The notes: generated from the sequence alone by a model not told the origin. A stretch of DNA of 64,000 bases from Martelella lutilitoris (GCF_005924265.1 NZ_VCLB01000004.1:248001-312000); one strand, 5' to 3'. Shown: positions 51,326 to 60,023, numbered from the stretch's first letter. Numbers and translations are program-made.

Positions 51326-52831
51326 ATGGCAATCCTGATCAAGAACGGCCTCGTCATCAACCAGAAAACCGGCGCGCACAGCTTTGCGAGCGGCGATGTG
51401 CTGATCGATGGTGACCGGATAATAGGCAAAGGCGGTGATCTTTCGGCACGCGCCGCCGGCTTTCAGGATCTGCAGGTGATCGATGCGTCCGACAAGCTGG
51501 TCATGCCGGGCTTCATCGATGCGCACATGCATTCCAATGAAGGCTTCGAGATGGGCCGCTATGACAACCTGCCGCTCGAAATCTGGCTGTCGGAGGTCTA
51601 CCCGCCCTTCGGATCGCCGGCGATGACATGGCGCGAGCATTATCTGCGCGCCATGCTGGTCGCGATCATCTCGCTGCGCTCAGGCGTCACCACGCTGCAG
51701 GACGATGTGATCAACATTACGGGCACACCCGAAGCCGTCGACGCGACGGCCACGGCCTTCCAGGACGCCGGACTGCGCGCCTGGATCACGGCCTCCATGT
51801 GGGACGAGAGCTATTGCAACAGCCTGCCCTTTGTCGGCGATCTCGTACCGGCTGAGATGAAAGCGCGGCTCGATGCCATGCCCGCGCCGGACTGGAAGGC
51901 GCAGATCGAACTCTTCGAGGAGCTTTCCGGCAAGTGGCACGGCAAGGACAATATGCGCATCATTCTCGGCCCCTGCGGGCCGCAGCGCTGCTCGGAGAAG
52001 CTGTTGCAGGAAGTTGCAGGGCTTTCCGAAGCGCGCGACCTGCCGGTCCATTGCCATGTGCTGGAAACCAAGACCCAGGCCGTGACCGGCGCGGAGAAAT
52101 ACGGCCGCACGCTGGTTCAGTTCCTGAAGGACATGGGGCTGATGACCCACCGCCTGACCATGAACCACGCGATCTGGCTGACCGATGAGGATATCGCGAC
52201 GATGGGCGAGGCCCGCTGCTCGACGACGCATAACCCGCTGGCGAACCTGAAGCTCGGTTCCGGCGTCTCGCCGGTACGGCGGATGATGAATGCCGGCGTC
52301 AATGTCGCGCTCGGCTGTGATGGCGTGGCGTCGGCCGATACCGCCGATATCTTCGTCGCCTTCAAGGCGGCCGCCGGGCTGCACAAGATCGGCACGTTCG
52401 ACTATAATGACTGGATTTCGGCGCATGAGGTCTATGACATGGCAACCACGTCTGCCGCGCGCTCCAGCCTCATGGAAAAAGAGGTCGGGACGCTGGAAGA
52501 AGGCATGCTCGCCGACGTCATCCTGATGGACAAGACCGATTGGGGCTTCATGCCGCTGCATGACCCGATCAAGAAGATCGCCTTCTCGGTCAATTCCGAT
52601 GTCGTCACCCATTCGATCGTCGGCGGCAAGCTGGTGATGGAGGATCGCAAGCTCAAAACCGTCAACGAGAATGATCTGCGCGGCGAAATTGCCGAGGCCG
52701 CCGCGAAATTCGAGCGTGACCACTGCCCGGAAATGAGCAAGGGTGCGGCGGAAGTCCGGCCCTATCTCGACCAGATGTACGACACGGCGACAACGCGCGA
52801 AATCGGCCTTTATCCGCGTGTGAAAGTGTAA
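51326..52831 (+). CDS. TRZ/ATZ-type amidohydrolase (putative deaminase)
   Basis: A 501-aa metal-dependent amidohydrolase of the cytosine deaminase/TrzN/SAH-deaminase group. Metal-binding motifs are FIDAHMHSNEGF (HxH near residues 67-69), HCHVLETKTQ (H near 235), NHAIWL (H near 275) and LGCDGVASADTADIF (D near 330). Family members deaminate or dechlorinate N-heterocycles and nucleosides. GGAGTAAAGC precedes the ATG. The DenD-like gene begins 15 bp after the stop codon, so they form an operon. Confidence 0.88.
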   Translation: MAILIKNGLVINQKTGAHSFASGDVLIDGDRIIGKGGDLSARAAGFQDLQVIDASDKLVMPGFIDAHMHSNEGFEMGRYDNLPLEIWLSEVYPPFGSPAMTWREHYLRAMLVAIISLRSGVTTLQDDVINITGTPEAVDATATAFQDAGLRAWITASMWDESYCNSLPFVGDLVPAEMKARLDAMPAPDWKAQIELFEELSGKWHGKDNMRIILGPCGPQRCSEKLLQEVAGLSEARDLPVHCHVLETKTQAVTGAEKYGRTLVQFLKDMGLMTHRLTMNHAIWLTDEDIATMGEARCSTTHNPLANLKLGSGVSPVRRMMNAGVNVALGCDGVASADTADIFVAFKAAAGLHKIGTFDYNDWISAHEVYDMATTSAARSSLMEKEVGTLEEGMLADVILMDKTDWGFMPLHDPIKKIAFSVNSDVVTHSIVGGKLVMEDRKLKTVNENDLRGEIAEAAAKFERDHCPEMSKGAAEVRPYLDQMYDTATTREIGLYPRVKV

Positions 52832-52846
52832 GGAAGGAACTCGCCC

Positions 52847-53809
52847 ATGGCCTCCGTCGCCATCATCGGCGCCTCCGGCATGATCGGCGCCAGGCTTGCC
52901 CGTACACTGATTGCACGCGGCGCGCTCGGCCGTAAGCGGCTTGACGCGCTCATCCTTTCCGATATCCGCAAGGGCACGATCGAAGGGGATGGAACAGAAT
53001 GGGTGACGGGGGATGCGGCGGAATTCGAGACGATCGGGCAGGTGGTGGCGTCCCGGCCGGACGTGATCTTTCACGTGGCCGCGACCGCCATGGGCCAGGC
53101 CGACAGCAATTTCGCCGTCGGCTATCACATCAATTTCGATACGGTGCGGGCGACCGTCGAGGCGATCCGGCTTGCCGGCGATGACTATTGCCCGCGCCTC
53201 GTCCATGCTTCGTCGATCGGGGTCTATGGCGCCCCCTTCCCGGCCCTCATCGATGATACGACAACGCCCCGGCCGGACAGTTCCTACGGCACGCAAAAGC
53301 TGATGAGCGAGGCGATCATCGCCGACTATTCCCGCATGGGCTTCTTGGACGGCATCTGCCTGCGCCTGGCCACAATCGCGGTCCGGCCCGGTAAGGCCAC
53401 CCATGGCAATTCCGGCTTCTTTTCCAACATCATCCGCGAACCGCTGGAAGGTCGGCGGGCGCTCCTGCCGGCTTCGGACGATGTGCGTCACTGGCTGGCC
53501 TCGCCGGAAACGGCGGTGGCGCAGCTCATCCATGCGGCAATCCTCGACGGGCCGATCCCGGCTGAAGCGCGGGCGCTCGTCATGCCCGGCGTGTCTCTGA
53601 CGGTCGAGGTGCTGCTTGCAGCGCTTGCCGAACGAGCGGGCGACGAGATGCTGTCGCTGATCGACCGCGCCGATCCGCCGGTCTTCGGACCGCAGGACTT
53701 CCCGGCCTGCTTCTCCGCCGAAACGGCTCGAAGACTCGGCTTTCCGCTGCTGGAGGAAAAGGCCGTGGATTTCATCGACGGCTTTTTGAGATCCCGCTTT
53801 CCGGCCTGA
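52847..53809 (+). CDS. NAD-dependent epimerase/dehydratase, DenD-like
   Basis: A 320-aa extended SDR similar to D-erythronate dehydrogenase (DenD). The cofactor motif is IIGASGMIGARLAR (about residues 6-19). The catalytic residues are likely S near 122 in VHASSIGVYG and YGTQK (Y near 146 with K four later). DenD-type enzymes oxidise four-carbon sugar acids at C2. Linked to an amidohydrolase and nucleoside-type genes, it could act on a sugar fragment. AAGGAAGG precedes the ATG. It ends 3 bp before the convergent Ntn-hydrolase gene. Confidence 0.85.
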   Translation: MASVAIIGASGMIGARLARTLIARGALGRKRLDALILSDIRKGTIEGDGTEWVTGDAAEFETIGQVVASRPDVIFHVAATAMGQADSNFAVGYHINFDTVRATVEAIRLAGDDYCPRLVHASSIGVYGAPFPALIDDTTTPRPDSSYGTQKLMSEAIIADYSRMGFLDGICLRLATIAVRPGKATHGNSGFFSNIIREPLEGRRALLPASDDVRHWLASPETAVAQLIHAAILDGPIPAEARALVMPGVSLTVEVLLAALAERAGDEMLSLIDRADPPVFGPQDFPACFSAETARRLGFPLLEEKAVDFIDGFLRSRFPA

Positions 53810-53812
53810 GGC

Positions 53813-55399
53813 TCAGTCCACCAGCGCCAGGCCATCCGCGCGCGGATCGGTTGCCGCTTCCATCAACCCGTTTTCGTGCAGCACCACGGCGCCGGCGTGC
53901 CCGGCGGCATCGGAAAAGGCCGGCAGCATCTCGACATCGTGTCCGGCCGCTTTCAAGGCCGCAACAAGGGCCGGATCAAAACGGTCCTCGAGCTTCAGCG
54001 TCGTGGTCTCCTCGCCCCAGGTGCGGCCCAAAAGCCAGCGCGGCGCGGTAACGGCCGCCTGCAGTTCCTCGCCGAACTGCACATGGCGCGAGAACACGGC
54101 GGCCTGCGTCTGCGGCTGCCCCTCGCCGCCCATCGTGCCATAGGCCATCACGCGGCCGTCCTTCAGATGCGCAAGCGCGGGGTTCAGCGTGTGAAAGGGG
54201 CGTTTTCCCGGCGCAAGCTGATTGGGACCGGGAGACAGCGAGAAGCCTGCGCCGCGGTTCTGGAAGAACACGCCGGTCTCGGGACAGGTCAACCCGGAGC
54301 CGAACTCCCAATAGACGCTCTGGATGAAGGAGACGACATTGCCGTATCGGTCCGCCGCCCCCATCCAGATCGTGTCGCCCTCCGCCGGCTCATAGGGCCA
54401 GGGCAGCGCCTGCTTCAAGTCGATCTTCGCGGCCAGCCGATCGAGCCTGTCATCGGCAAGCCAGTTCTGCGCGGGCTCTTCCATGAAATCCGGATCGCCC
54501 AGCCCTTCGTTGCGTTTGATGAAGGCCTGTTTGGTGGATTCGATCAGACCGTGGAGATGATCGAATCCTTCGCCCTCGGCAACGCCCAGCCGATCGAACA
54601 GCGCCAGGATCATCAGCGAGGCGATGCCTTGCGTCGGCGGGATCATGTTCATGAGCTGGCCATGCGATGTCTCGACGCGGAGCGGATCGACGATGCGGGC
54701 TTGATAGGCGCCAAAATCCGCAAGGCGCAGCGGCGATCCGGTCTCCTCAAGGAATGCGGCATGGGTGCGGGCGAGTTCGCCGGTATAATAGGACGATAAT
54801 CCTTCCGCCACGAGCTTGCGCAACGTTGCGCCAAGCGGTGTCTGGCAGAGCCTGTCGCCCGCCTTGGGCGACGCGCCGTCCAGCAGGAAGGTCTCGGCAA
54901 AGCCGGGCACATCGCGCAACCCGTCGAGCTTGTCAGCCGTGCACTGCGCCTGGTTTCCGGTGACCGCAATGCCGTTTTCGGCATAATGGATTGCGGAAGA
55001 GAGCAGGTCTTCGAGCGGCAGGCGTTTTTCATCCGCCACCAGAGACAGCGCCTTTTCCCAGCCGCCGATCGTGCCCGGTACGGTGAGCGCTGCAAGGGCC
55101 CCGCGCGTCGGCATCGCTGCCGCGAACCCACGGCTTGCATACCAATCGGGCGTCGCAAGTGCGGCCGCCTGCCCGCAGGCGGAAATGCCGGTCACCTTCT
55201 CGCCCGGCCTGTGGATCAGCCAGAAGCCATCGCCACCGATCCCGTTCATGTGCGGATACGTAACCGCGATCGTCGCGGCGGCGGCGACCATCGCCTCCAT
55301 TGCCGTGCCGCCGGCGCGCAGGATGTCGCGGCCGGCAAGCGCCGCAGCGCGGTGCGGCGCGGTGAAGGCTCCGTCAAAGCCTGTCGCGGAATGAAGCAT
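53813..55399 (-). CDS. Gamma-glutamyltransferase-family Ntn hydrolase, HpxW-like (oxamate amidohydrolase candidate)
   Basis: A 528-aa protein of the gamma-glutamyltransferase family. T343, in GDTIWMGAAD, is at the position of the N-terminal nucleophile made by autocleavage. The following DRYGNVVSFIQSVYWEFGSG matches the family's core. No signal peptide is visible, so it is probably cytosolic, unlike typical Ggt. Absence of a leader, the length and association with an HpxZ-like gene point to HpxW of Klebsiella, which hydrolyses oxamate to oxalate and ammonia. Substrate assignment here is inference. It ends the operon running left from the cupin gene. Confidence 0.8.
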   Translation of the reverse strand: MLHSATGFDGAFTAPHRAAALAGRDILRAGGTAMEAMVAAAATIAVTYPHMNGIGGDGFWLIHRPGEKVTGISACGQAAALATPDWYASRGFAAAMPTRGALAALTVPGTIGGWEKALSLVADEKRLPLEDLLSSAIHYAENGIAVTGNQAQCTADKLDGLRDVPGFAETFLLDGASPKAGDRLCQTPLGATLRKLVAEGLSSYYTGELARTHAAFLEETGSPLRLADFGAYQARIVDPLRVETSHGQLMNMIPPTQGIASLMILALFDRLGVAEGEGFDHLHGLIESTKQAFIKRNEGLGDPDFMEEPAQNWLADDRLDRLAAKIDLKQALPWPYEPAEGDTIWMGAADRYGNVVSFIQSVYWEFGSGLTCPETGVFFQNRGAGFSLSPGPNQLAPGKRPFHTLNPALAHLKDGRVMAYGTMGGEGQPQTQAAVFSRHVQFGEELQAAVTAPRWLLGRTWGEETTTLKLEDRFDPALVAALKAAGHDVEMLPAFSDAAGHAGAVVLHENGLMEAATDPRADGLALVD

Positions 55400-55406
55400 G
55401 ATACCC

Positions 55407-56564
55407 TCAGAGGAAGCGTTTGGCCGTCTCGATCAGCAGAAGGTCGCTGCCCGGAGCGGCGACCAGCGAGAGCCCGAGCGGCGAGCCCTGGCTTGCGGCG
55501 ATCGGGATCGACAATTGCGGCAGGCCGCCATGGCCGGCGATTGCCAGCATGGCGAGCGCACGGTTGCGGAAGGTTTCGACGATGTCGTTGCCGGCGGTCA
55601 GAAGCGGCGCAGGCCCCGGCGAGGTCGGATAGACCATGATGGTTCCCGGCTGCAGCACGCGGTTGAGATGCGCGCGGAAGGCCTCGCGCCTGGCCCTGGC
55701 TTCCTCGAATTCCTCCGGCGTGATCTTCGACGCCATGGCGAAACGTTCGCGGATGCCGGGGCCGAAGTCCGGTTCGCGCTTTTCGATCCAGGCCCCGAAA
55801 TGCTGCCAGATCTCGTAACCCTGGTGCGTGCGGAAGACCGGCAGCAGGGCCTTCAGGTCACCGCCCGGCAGAAGCGAGCTGTCATTGCGGTCACCCCTCG
55901 GCAGCGCCGCCTTCAGCGCAGCGGCTGCTTCGTCCTCGCACAGGCGCCAGACATCGGCCGGGTACACCAGCCGGACATCCGCGTCGACCTTCTGCTCTCC
56001 CGCGAAGATCTCGCCAAGTGTCTCAAGCGTCTCGAGATCGCGGGTGAGGAAGCCCGGCACATCGTAGCTTTCGGCTAGCGGCAACAGGCCGTCGCTCGGC
56101 ACCAGCCCATGGGTCGGACGCCAGCCGAAAAGGCCACAGAATGAGGCCGGCAGGCGCACCGAGCCGCCCGTGTCCGATCCAAGCCCGATATCGGCAAGGC
56201 CGGAGGCAACGGCAGAGGCCGAGCCGGAAGAGGAACCGCCCGGAACGCGCGAGGGCGCGGCCGGATTTTCCGGCGTGCCGAAACGGGCATTCATCCCCAT
56301 CAGGCTATAGGCGAGTTCGTCCATATGGACCTTGCCCGCCAGGGCTGCGCCGTTGTCGAGGAGGGTCTGAACCGCCGCCGCGTTGCGGACCGCGGGCGCC
56401 TGATCCTCCGCCCATTCCGGATTGCCGCCGCCGGTGACGGCGCCCTTGATGTCGAAATTATCCTTCACCGCGACCGTAAGGCCCGAAAGCAAGTCCGAGC
56501 CCGGCGTTTCCAAGGTGATCGGAGGTTCGAAACGTTCGACGAAGGGACCGATGGATTGCGTCAT
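55407..56564 (-). CDS. Amidase (amidase-signature family)
   Basis: A 385-aa Ser-cisSer-Lys amidase. Catalytic residues are K34 in VAVKDNFD, the cis-Ser in GGSSSGS (about 111-113) and the nucleophile S135 in DTGGSVR. It is shorter than AtzE/HpxY proteins (about 450 aa) and closer in length to AMI1-like amidases. In Klebsiella the corresponding position of the hpx locus is an AtzE-like amidase. No AtzG/HpxX-type small partner is seen. It lies 7 bp before the HpxW-like gene and 353 bp after the HpxZ-like gene. Confidence 0.85.
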   Translation of the reverse strand: MTQSIGPFVERFEPPITLETPGSDLLSGLTVAVKDNFDIKGAVTGGGNPEWAEDQAPAVRNAAAVQTLLDNGAALAGKVHMDELAYSLMGMNARFGTPENPAAPSRVPGGSSSGSASAVASGLADIGLGSDTGGSVRLPASFCGLFGWRPTHGLVPSDGLLPLAESYDVPGFLTRDLETLETLGEIFAGEQKVDADVRLVYPADVWRLCEDEAAAALKAALPRGDRNDSSLLPGGDLKALLPVFRTHQGYEIWQHFGAWIEKREPDFGPGIRERFAMASKITPEEFEEARARREAFRAHLNRVLQPGTIMVYPTSPGPAPLLTAGNDIVETFRNRALAMLAIAGHGGLPQLSIPIAASQGSPLGLSLVAAPGSDLLLIETAKRFL

Positions 56565-56612
56565 GAAGCCTGCCCGGAAATTTGAGGATCGATAGGTGGA
56601 GCATGCACGCAA

Positions 56613-56917
56613 GTCGCTGAAAACGCAACGCGAAGCTCACTATCCGAAAGCCGGGAAGACCATCCCGGCTCGGTATGTTGTCTAACGCCGTTGCACCATC
56701 ATCCGTCATGCCGGCCTTGAGCCGGCATCCAGGGCGAGACAGCAAGGACTATCGCGCTTAGGGCGCTATGGCAAAAGGTGTTCTTGTGGCCCTGGACCCC
56801 GGCTCAAGGCCGGGGTGACGGAGAATGGGAGCAGGCTTTTTGCATCTGCAACGGGCTATGCCAGCAGACGAGCCGGAAGAGGCCCGGATCATCTGCTCCG
56901 ATGCTACGCCAAATGCA
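56613..56917. other. Intergenic region, 305 bp, with paired repeats
   Basis: It lies between the amidase and HpxZ-like genes, both on the minus strand. It contains an inverted pair of dispersed palindromes and no supported gene. It may separate the operon into two transcripts or attenuate the second part. Confidence 0.7.
56702..56823. repeat. Paired GTCATGCC-type palindromes (locus 4)
   Basis: A forward copy at about 56706-56735 (GTCATGCCGGCCTTGAGCC...) and an inverted copy at about 56791-56820 (CTGGACCCCGGCTCAAGGCC...) face each other about 55 bp apart. Confidence 0.8.
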
Positions 56918-57328
56918 TCAATGCGTATTGCCCATCAGCGACACATGGGCGGCGGCGACTTTCCAGCCGTTGGCCGTGCGGATCCATGTCTGGCTCTGGC
57001 GTCCACGGACGGAAGCGCCCGGCCGCTGGAATTCGAGGTCGCAGACCGCGCAATCCCGGCCGAAGGCGGTGATCTGGCGGCGGATGACATCGCGCTGCGG
57101 CGAACCGCCCGAACGGCCCTTGCGGAAATCGCGGATTTCGGAAATGCCGTAGAGGTTTTCGCCGACGCCGTAGCGCAGCGTGTTCTCGCTGTCCCAGAAC
57201 AGCGCATCCAGCGTATCGAGATCGTTCTCCATCAGCGCCTTCTCATAGAGGTCGCAGAGTTTGGTGACCTCTTCCAGAACGTCGGGAAGATTGACGGGTT
57301 GAACGGCGGCGTCTTTTTCCTGTGTCAT
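56918..57328 (-). CDS. NTF2-like DUF3225 protein, HpxZ/AtzH-like
   Basis: A 136-aa protein with the NTF2/SnoaL-like fold. Its central part, LYEKALMENDLDTLDALFWDSENTLRYGVGENLYG, is typical of the DUF3225 family that includes HpxZ (oxalurate catabolism) and AtzH. The TWIRTANGWKVAAAHVSLM end is the family's terminal strand. AtzH decarboxylates dicarboxyurea, and HpxZ is needed for oxalurate use in Klebsiella. Its start overlaps the stop codon of the hydrolase gene upstream (ATGA). Confidence 0.83.
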   Translation of the reverse strand: MTQEKDAAVQPVNLPDVLEEVTKLCDLYEKALMENDLDTLDALFWDSENTLRYGVGENLYGISEIRDFRKGRSGGSPQRDVIRRQITAFGRDCAVCDLEFQRPGASVRGRQSQTWIRTANGWKVAAAHVSLMGNTH

Positions 57329-58110
57329 GCGTCTGCTCGTAAAAGGCCGGCGACGATATCGTCCGAGGAACAGACGAAGCCGAAGCACTGGCGTGTGTTG
57401 TAAAGGGTGGCGTCCATGCAGAATTGCGGCGAGGTGGTTGCCGCGCAATCCTCCACCAGTATGCAGTCATAGCCGAGGAAATTGGCGTCCTGCAGCGTGC
57501 AAAGCACACATTGGTCGGCATTGACGCCGGCGAAGAGCACGGTGGTGACGCCGAGATTGCGCAAGACGCTGTCGAGTTCGGTATCCTGAAAGCCGGACAT
57601 GCGGTATTTGTCGACGGAAATGTCGGTTTCCGCGATCTCGAGTTCGTCAACCACGGCCGCCGCCCAGCTATCCTTTTCCAGAACATGCGCGCCATTGGGC
57701 AGCGGATCGCCGATGCCGGTTTCCCGCCCCGTCGGCTGGTAAACATGGAGCGTGGAGGGCGGCAGGTTGGCCTTGTCCGCACGGTTGCCCCAGTTGAGCC
57801 AGACGACGGGCACTTCGGCGGACCGCAAGCCGGGCAGCAGTCGCTGCAACGGTTCGATCGGCGCGCGGGCGGGCGTGACATCGACGCCAATGCCGGCAAG
57901 CCAGCCATCGGGGTGGCAGAAATCATTCTGCATGTCGATGACGATGATGGCGGTGCGGTTCAGGTCGAGGACGATCTCACGGTCGCCGTCCTTCACGGAA
58001 AGCGAGCGCGGTTCAGGCTGCGGCCGGATCATGTCGACCCGACCTTTTGAAACCTGCCACCGGTTCAGCCGCGAGGGCCCGAGCGGCAGGGCATCGGCGT
58101 CTTTCCGCAT
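57325..58110 (-). CDS. Cysteine hydrolase (isochorismatase-like), RutB-like
   Basis: A 261-aa amidohydrolase of the isochorismatase-like fold. The catalytic triad is D59 in VIDMQNDF, K168 in DKYRMSGF and C201 in GVNADQCV. Sequence spacing and the SGFxxTxLDSxLRxxG block resemble RutB (ureidoacrylate amidohydrolase) and biuret/N-carbamoylsarcosine amidases. It probably cleaves a ureido or carbamoyl amide. Its ATG overlaps the cupin stop codon. The N-terminus is extended by about 40 residues compared with RutB; a start at M27 is possible. Confidence 0.86.
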   Translation of the reverse strand: MRKDADALPLGPSRLNRWQVSKGRVDMIRPQPEPRSLSVKDGDREIVLDLNRTAIIVIDMQNDFCHPDGWLAGIGVDVTPARAPIEPLQRLLPGLRSAEVPVVWLNWGNRADKANLPPSTLHVYQPTGRETGIGDPLPNGAHVLEKDSWAAAVVDELEIAETDISVDKYRMSGFQDTELDSVLRNLGVTTVLFAGVNADQCVLCTLQDANFLGYDCILVEDCAATTSPQFCMDATLYNTRQCFGFVCSSDDIVAGLLRADA

Positions 58111-58538
58111 CAGGCGGCCTTCCCGGTCAGCACCTTCAGATCTTCCGCATCCAGCGATACGCGCTCGCCGGAACGGATCAGTTCGGCAAAGTCCTGGTTC
58201 GGCGTCATCACCGTCAGCGTGTAGAGTTTCGACGAGCCGGTGTTCTTCACCACATGCTCAGACCCCGGACACAGCATCAGCGCGTCGCCCTTCCTGATCG
58301 GCATTTCCTCGCCGTCGCTGGAGGCGATGCCTTCGCCCTCGATCACATAGAAGAATTCGTGCGCGTGGCTGTGCTCGTTCGGCGGCGTCGCGCCGCCGAC
58401 GGTGAAGATCTCGATGACGAAGATATTGTCGATCTCGTCCTTCTTCGGATCAAACAGGATCGCGAAATAATTGGTGTCGGTCGGCGCGATCTTGAACACT
58501 TCGGCCTTTTCGACCTGTTCGAATGCATAGGTGAGCAT
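58110..58538 (-). CDS. Cupin-domain protein
   Basis: A 142-aa single-domain cupin. Metal-binding motif 1 is NEHSHAHEFFYVIEGEG (about residues 54-70, with H and E ligands), and motif 2 is PGSEHVVKNTGS (H near 96). Cupins of this size act as isomerases, dioxygenases or sensors. AGAGGGT precedes the ATG. It is the first gene of a leftward operon divergent from a LysR gene 257 bp away. Function is unknown; its place suggests it acts on the same compound as the RutB-like hydrolase that follows directly. Confidence 0.83.
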   Translation of the reverse strand: MLTYAFEQVEKAEVFKIAPTDTNYFAILFDPKKDEIDNIFVIEIFTVGGATPPNEHSHAHEFFYVIEGEGIASSDGEEMPIRKGDALMLCPGSEHVVKNTGSSKLYTLTVMTPNQDFAELIRSGERVSLDAEDLKVLTGKAA

Positions 58539-58757
58539 GGGACCCTCTGGAAATCCTGTCTGACAATAAGAGCCGGCATGAGCGGCGCGGAGCATTTAAA
58601 GGTGGTGGGAGACCTTAGAGTACCGCTCATGCCGGAACCGAAGGCTGAAACCGCCGCTACAGCTGGGGAAAAAACGCTTTGCGGTGGTCCATGACGCCTC
58701 CAGCACTGATGTCATGGTGCTGCAGTTTCTGTCGCTTTAAAAGCACTTATTTTCGCA

Positions 58758-58763
58758 TATAAT
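58758..58763 (+). promoter_or_regulatory. -10 element of the LysR gene
   Basis: A perfect TATAAT sits 32 bp before the LysR ATG. A convincing -35 element is not visible, as expected for an activated or weak promoter. Confidence 0.45.
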
Positions 58764-58781
58764 GTTGCCTCCAAGGCAACA
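58763..58781. promoter_or_regulatory. Inverted repeat at the LysR transcription start
   Basis: TGTTGCCT (58763-58770) and AGGCAACA (58774-58781) are perfect 8-bp arms around CCA. The element overlaps the end of TATAAT and the expected transcription start, the place for an autorepression operator. T and A spacing also agrees with the T-N11-A form. Confidence 0.55.
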
Positions 58782-58794
58782 AAGGAAGCGCCCC

Positions 58795-59697
58795 ATGCTG
58801 CATGGACGCCTGCTCAACTATCTCGACGAGGTCGCCCGCAGCGGCTCGGTGCGCAAGACAGCCGAACGGCTCAATGTCTCCGCCTCCGCCATCTCGCGCC
58901 AGATCGCGGCCCTTGAGGAAGCGCTCGACACCCAGCTTTTCGATCGCAGCCGCCGACGCCTGACGCTGACGGCCGCGGGTGAAATCCTGATCGGCCATGT
59001 GCGCGAGACGCTGAAGGGCATGAACCGCGCCGAGGCGATGATGGAGGACCTGAAGGGGTTGCGCCGCGGGGTGGTGACGATCGCGCTGATGAGCGGCCTT
59101 GCCGCCAACCTGCTGCCGCGCGCCGTCGGCCGTTTTCAGCGCGCCAATCCGGGCGTCAGCGTGCGAATGATGTTGATGACCACGGGCGACGATATCCGCA
59201 ATGCGGTGCGGGCCGGCGAGGCCGACATGGGCCTCGGCTTCGATTTTCCGGCGGATGCGGATATCAGTGTTCTTGAAATCGCCATCGGACGGCTCGGCCT
59301 TGCCGTCGCGCCGGACCATCCGCTGGCGCGTTCCACCAGCGTGCGCCTGTCCGAATGCGTCGGCTATCCGGTCGCCGGCGCCGACCCGACCACGGCGATC
59401 CGCCCGCATATCGAACAGGTCTTCTCCCGCGCCAATCTGCAGATGTCTTTTGCGGTGGAAGCCAATTCGATCGAGATGATGCGGCATCTTGCCATGAGCG
59501 AGGGCTACCTCACCTTCCTCACACCCTTCGATATCGCCTTCGAAAGCCGCATGGGCCGCCTCGTCTATGTGCCGGTGCGCGAGTTCCAGTCCGACACCCA
59601 GCAATTGATGCTGATCGGCGGCCGACGAAACATCACCGCGATTGCAAGCGTGTTTGTGGAGAATATCCGAACCGTGATGCGGGAAATGGCGGATTGA
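58795..59697 (+). CDS. LysR-family transcriptional regulator
   Basis: A 300-aa LysR protein. The helix-turn-helix lies at about residues 17-50 (SVRKTAERLNVSASAISRQIAALEEAL) and the effector domain at about 85-290. AAGGAAG precedes the ATG. It is divergent from the cupin-hydrolase-HpxZ operon and is the likely regulator of that operon. The effector is unknown; a ureide or similar pathway compound is a reasonable guess. Confidence 0.9.
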   Translation: MLHGRLLNYLDEVARSGSVRKTAERLNVSASAISRQIAALEEALDTQLFDRSRRRLTLTAAGEILIGHVRETLKGMNRAEAMMEDLKGLRRGVVTIALMSGLAANLLPRAVGRFQRANPGVSVRMMLMTTGDDIRNAVRAGEADMGLGFDFPADADISVLEIAIGRLGLAVAPDHPLARSTSVRLSECVGYPVAGADPTTAIRPHIEQVFSRANLQMSFAVEANSIEMMRHLAMSEGYLTFLTPFDIAFESRMGRLVYVPVREFQSDTQQLMLIGGRRNITAIASVFVENIRTVMREMAD

Positions 59698-59756
59698 ACT
59701 GCGGGTTGGCTGGTCAAAAGGGGCCATCTTTTTACGGCACTGACTTCCACAAATCA

Positions 59757-59979
59757 CTGTCATGCCGGGCTTGAGCCGGCATCTAGACCACCGGTCGGCG
59801 AATTTGAACCGTCCGATGATCCAGCTCTTTGTTTTGCGCATCGGGTTATCGAAAACCGGATTCCACTTTTTCGCCCGATGCTCTTGGGCGGCACGAGAGG
59901 GGCAAATGATCACGTTGGAAGAGTCGAAAATGAGCCTTCCGTCAACTGGCCCTGAACCCCGGTACAGGCCGAGGTGACG
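59757..59979. repeat. Paired GTCATGCC-type palindromes (locus 5)
   Basis: A forward copy at about 59759-59788 (GTCATGCCGGGCTTGAGCC...) and an inverted, decayed copy at about 59951-59979 (CTGAACCCCGGTACAGGCC...) flank the RIME-like element about 160 bp apart. Confidence 0.65.
59838..59881. repeat. RIME-like palindromic element
   Basis: GCATCGGG (59838-59845) pairs with CCCGATGC (59874-59881), enclosing TATCGAAAACCGGATTCCAC, which resembles the core of the Rhizobium intergenic mosaic element. Part two of the compound repeats at 37069 and 42205 has a similar layout (GCATCG, CGAAAATCG, GATTCC). Confidence 0.65.
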
Positions 59980-60023
59980 GCAGCGTGGGTGGCCGGCCTC
60001 GATATTCAAAAGAGCTTCCCGGG

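Larger units (their letters stand above)
59698..60023. other. Intergenic region, 326 bp, with repeats
   Basis: Between convergent LysR and GFA-family genes. It contains an inverted pair of dispersed palindromes and, between them, a RIME-like element. No gene is supported. Confidence 0.75.

Noticed and set aside
53813-55399. Classical periplasmic gamma-glutamyltranspeptidase
   Set aside because: The protein has no signal peptide, and the nucleophile context GDTIWMGAAD differs from the usual TTH motif; HpxW-like is the better description.
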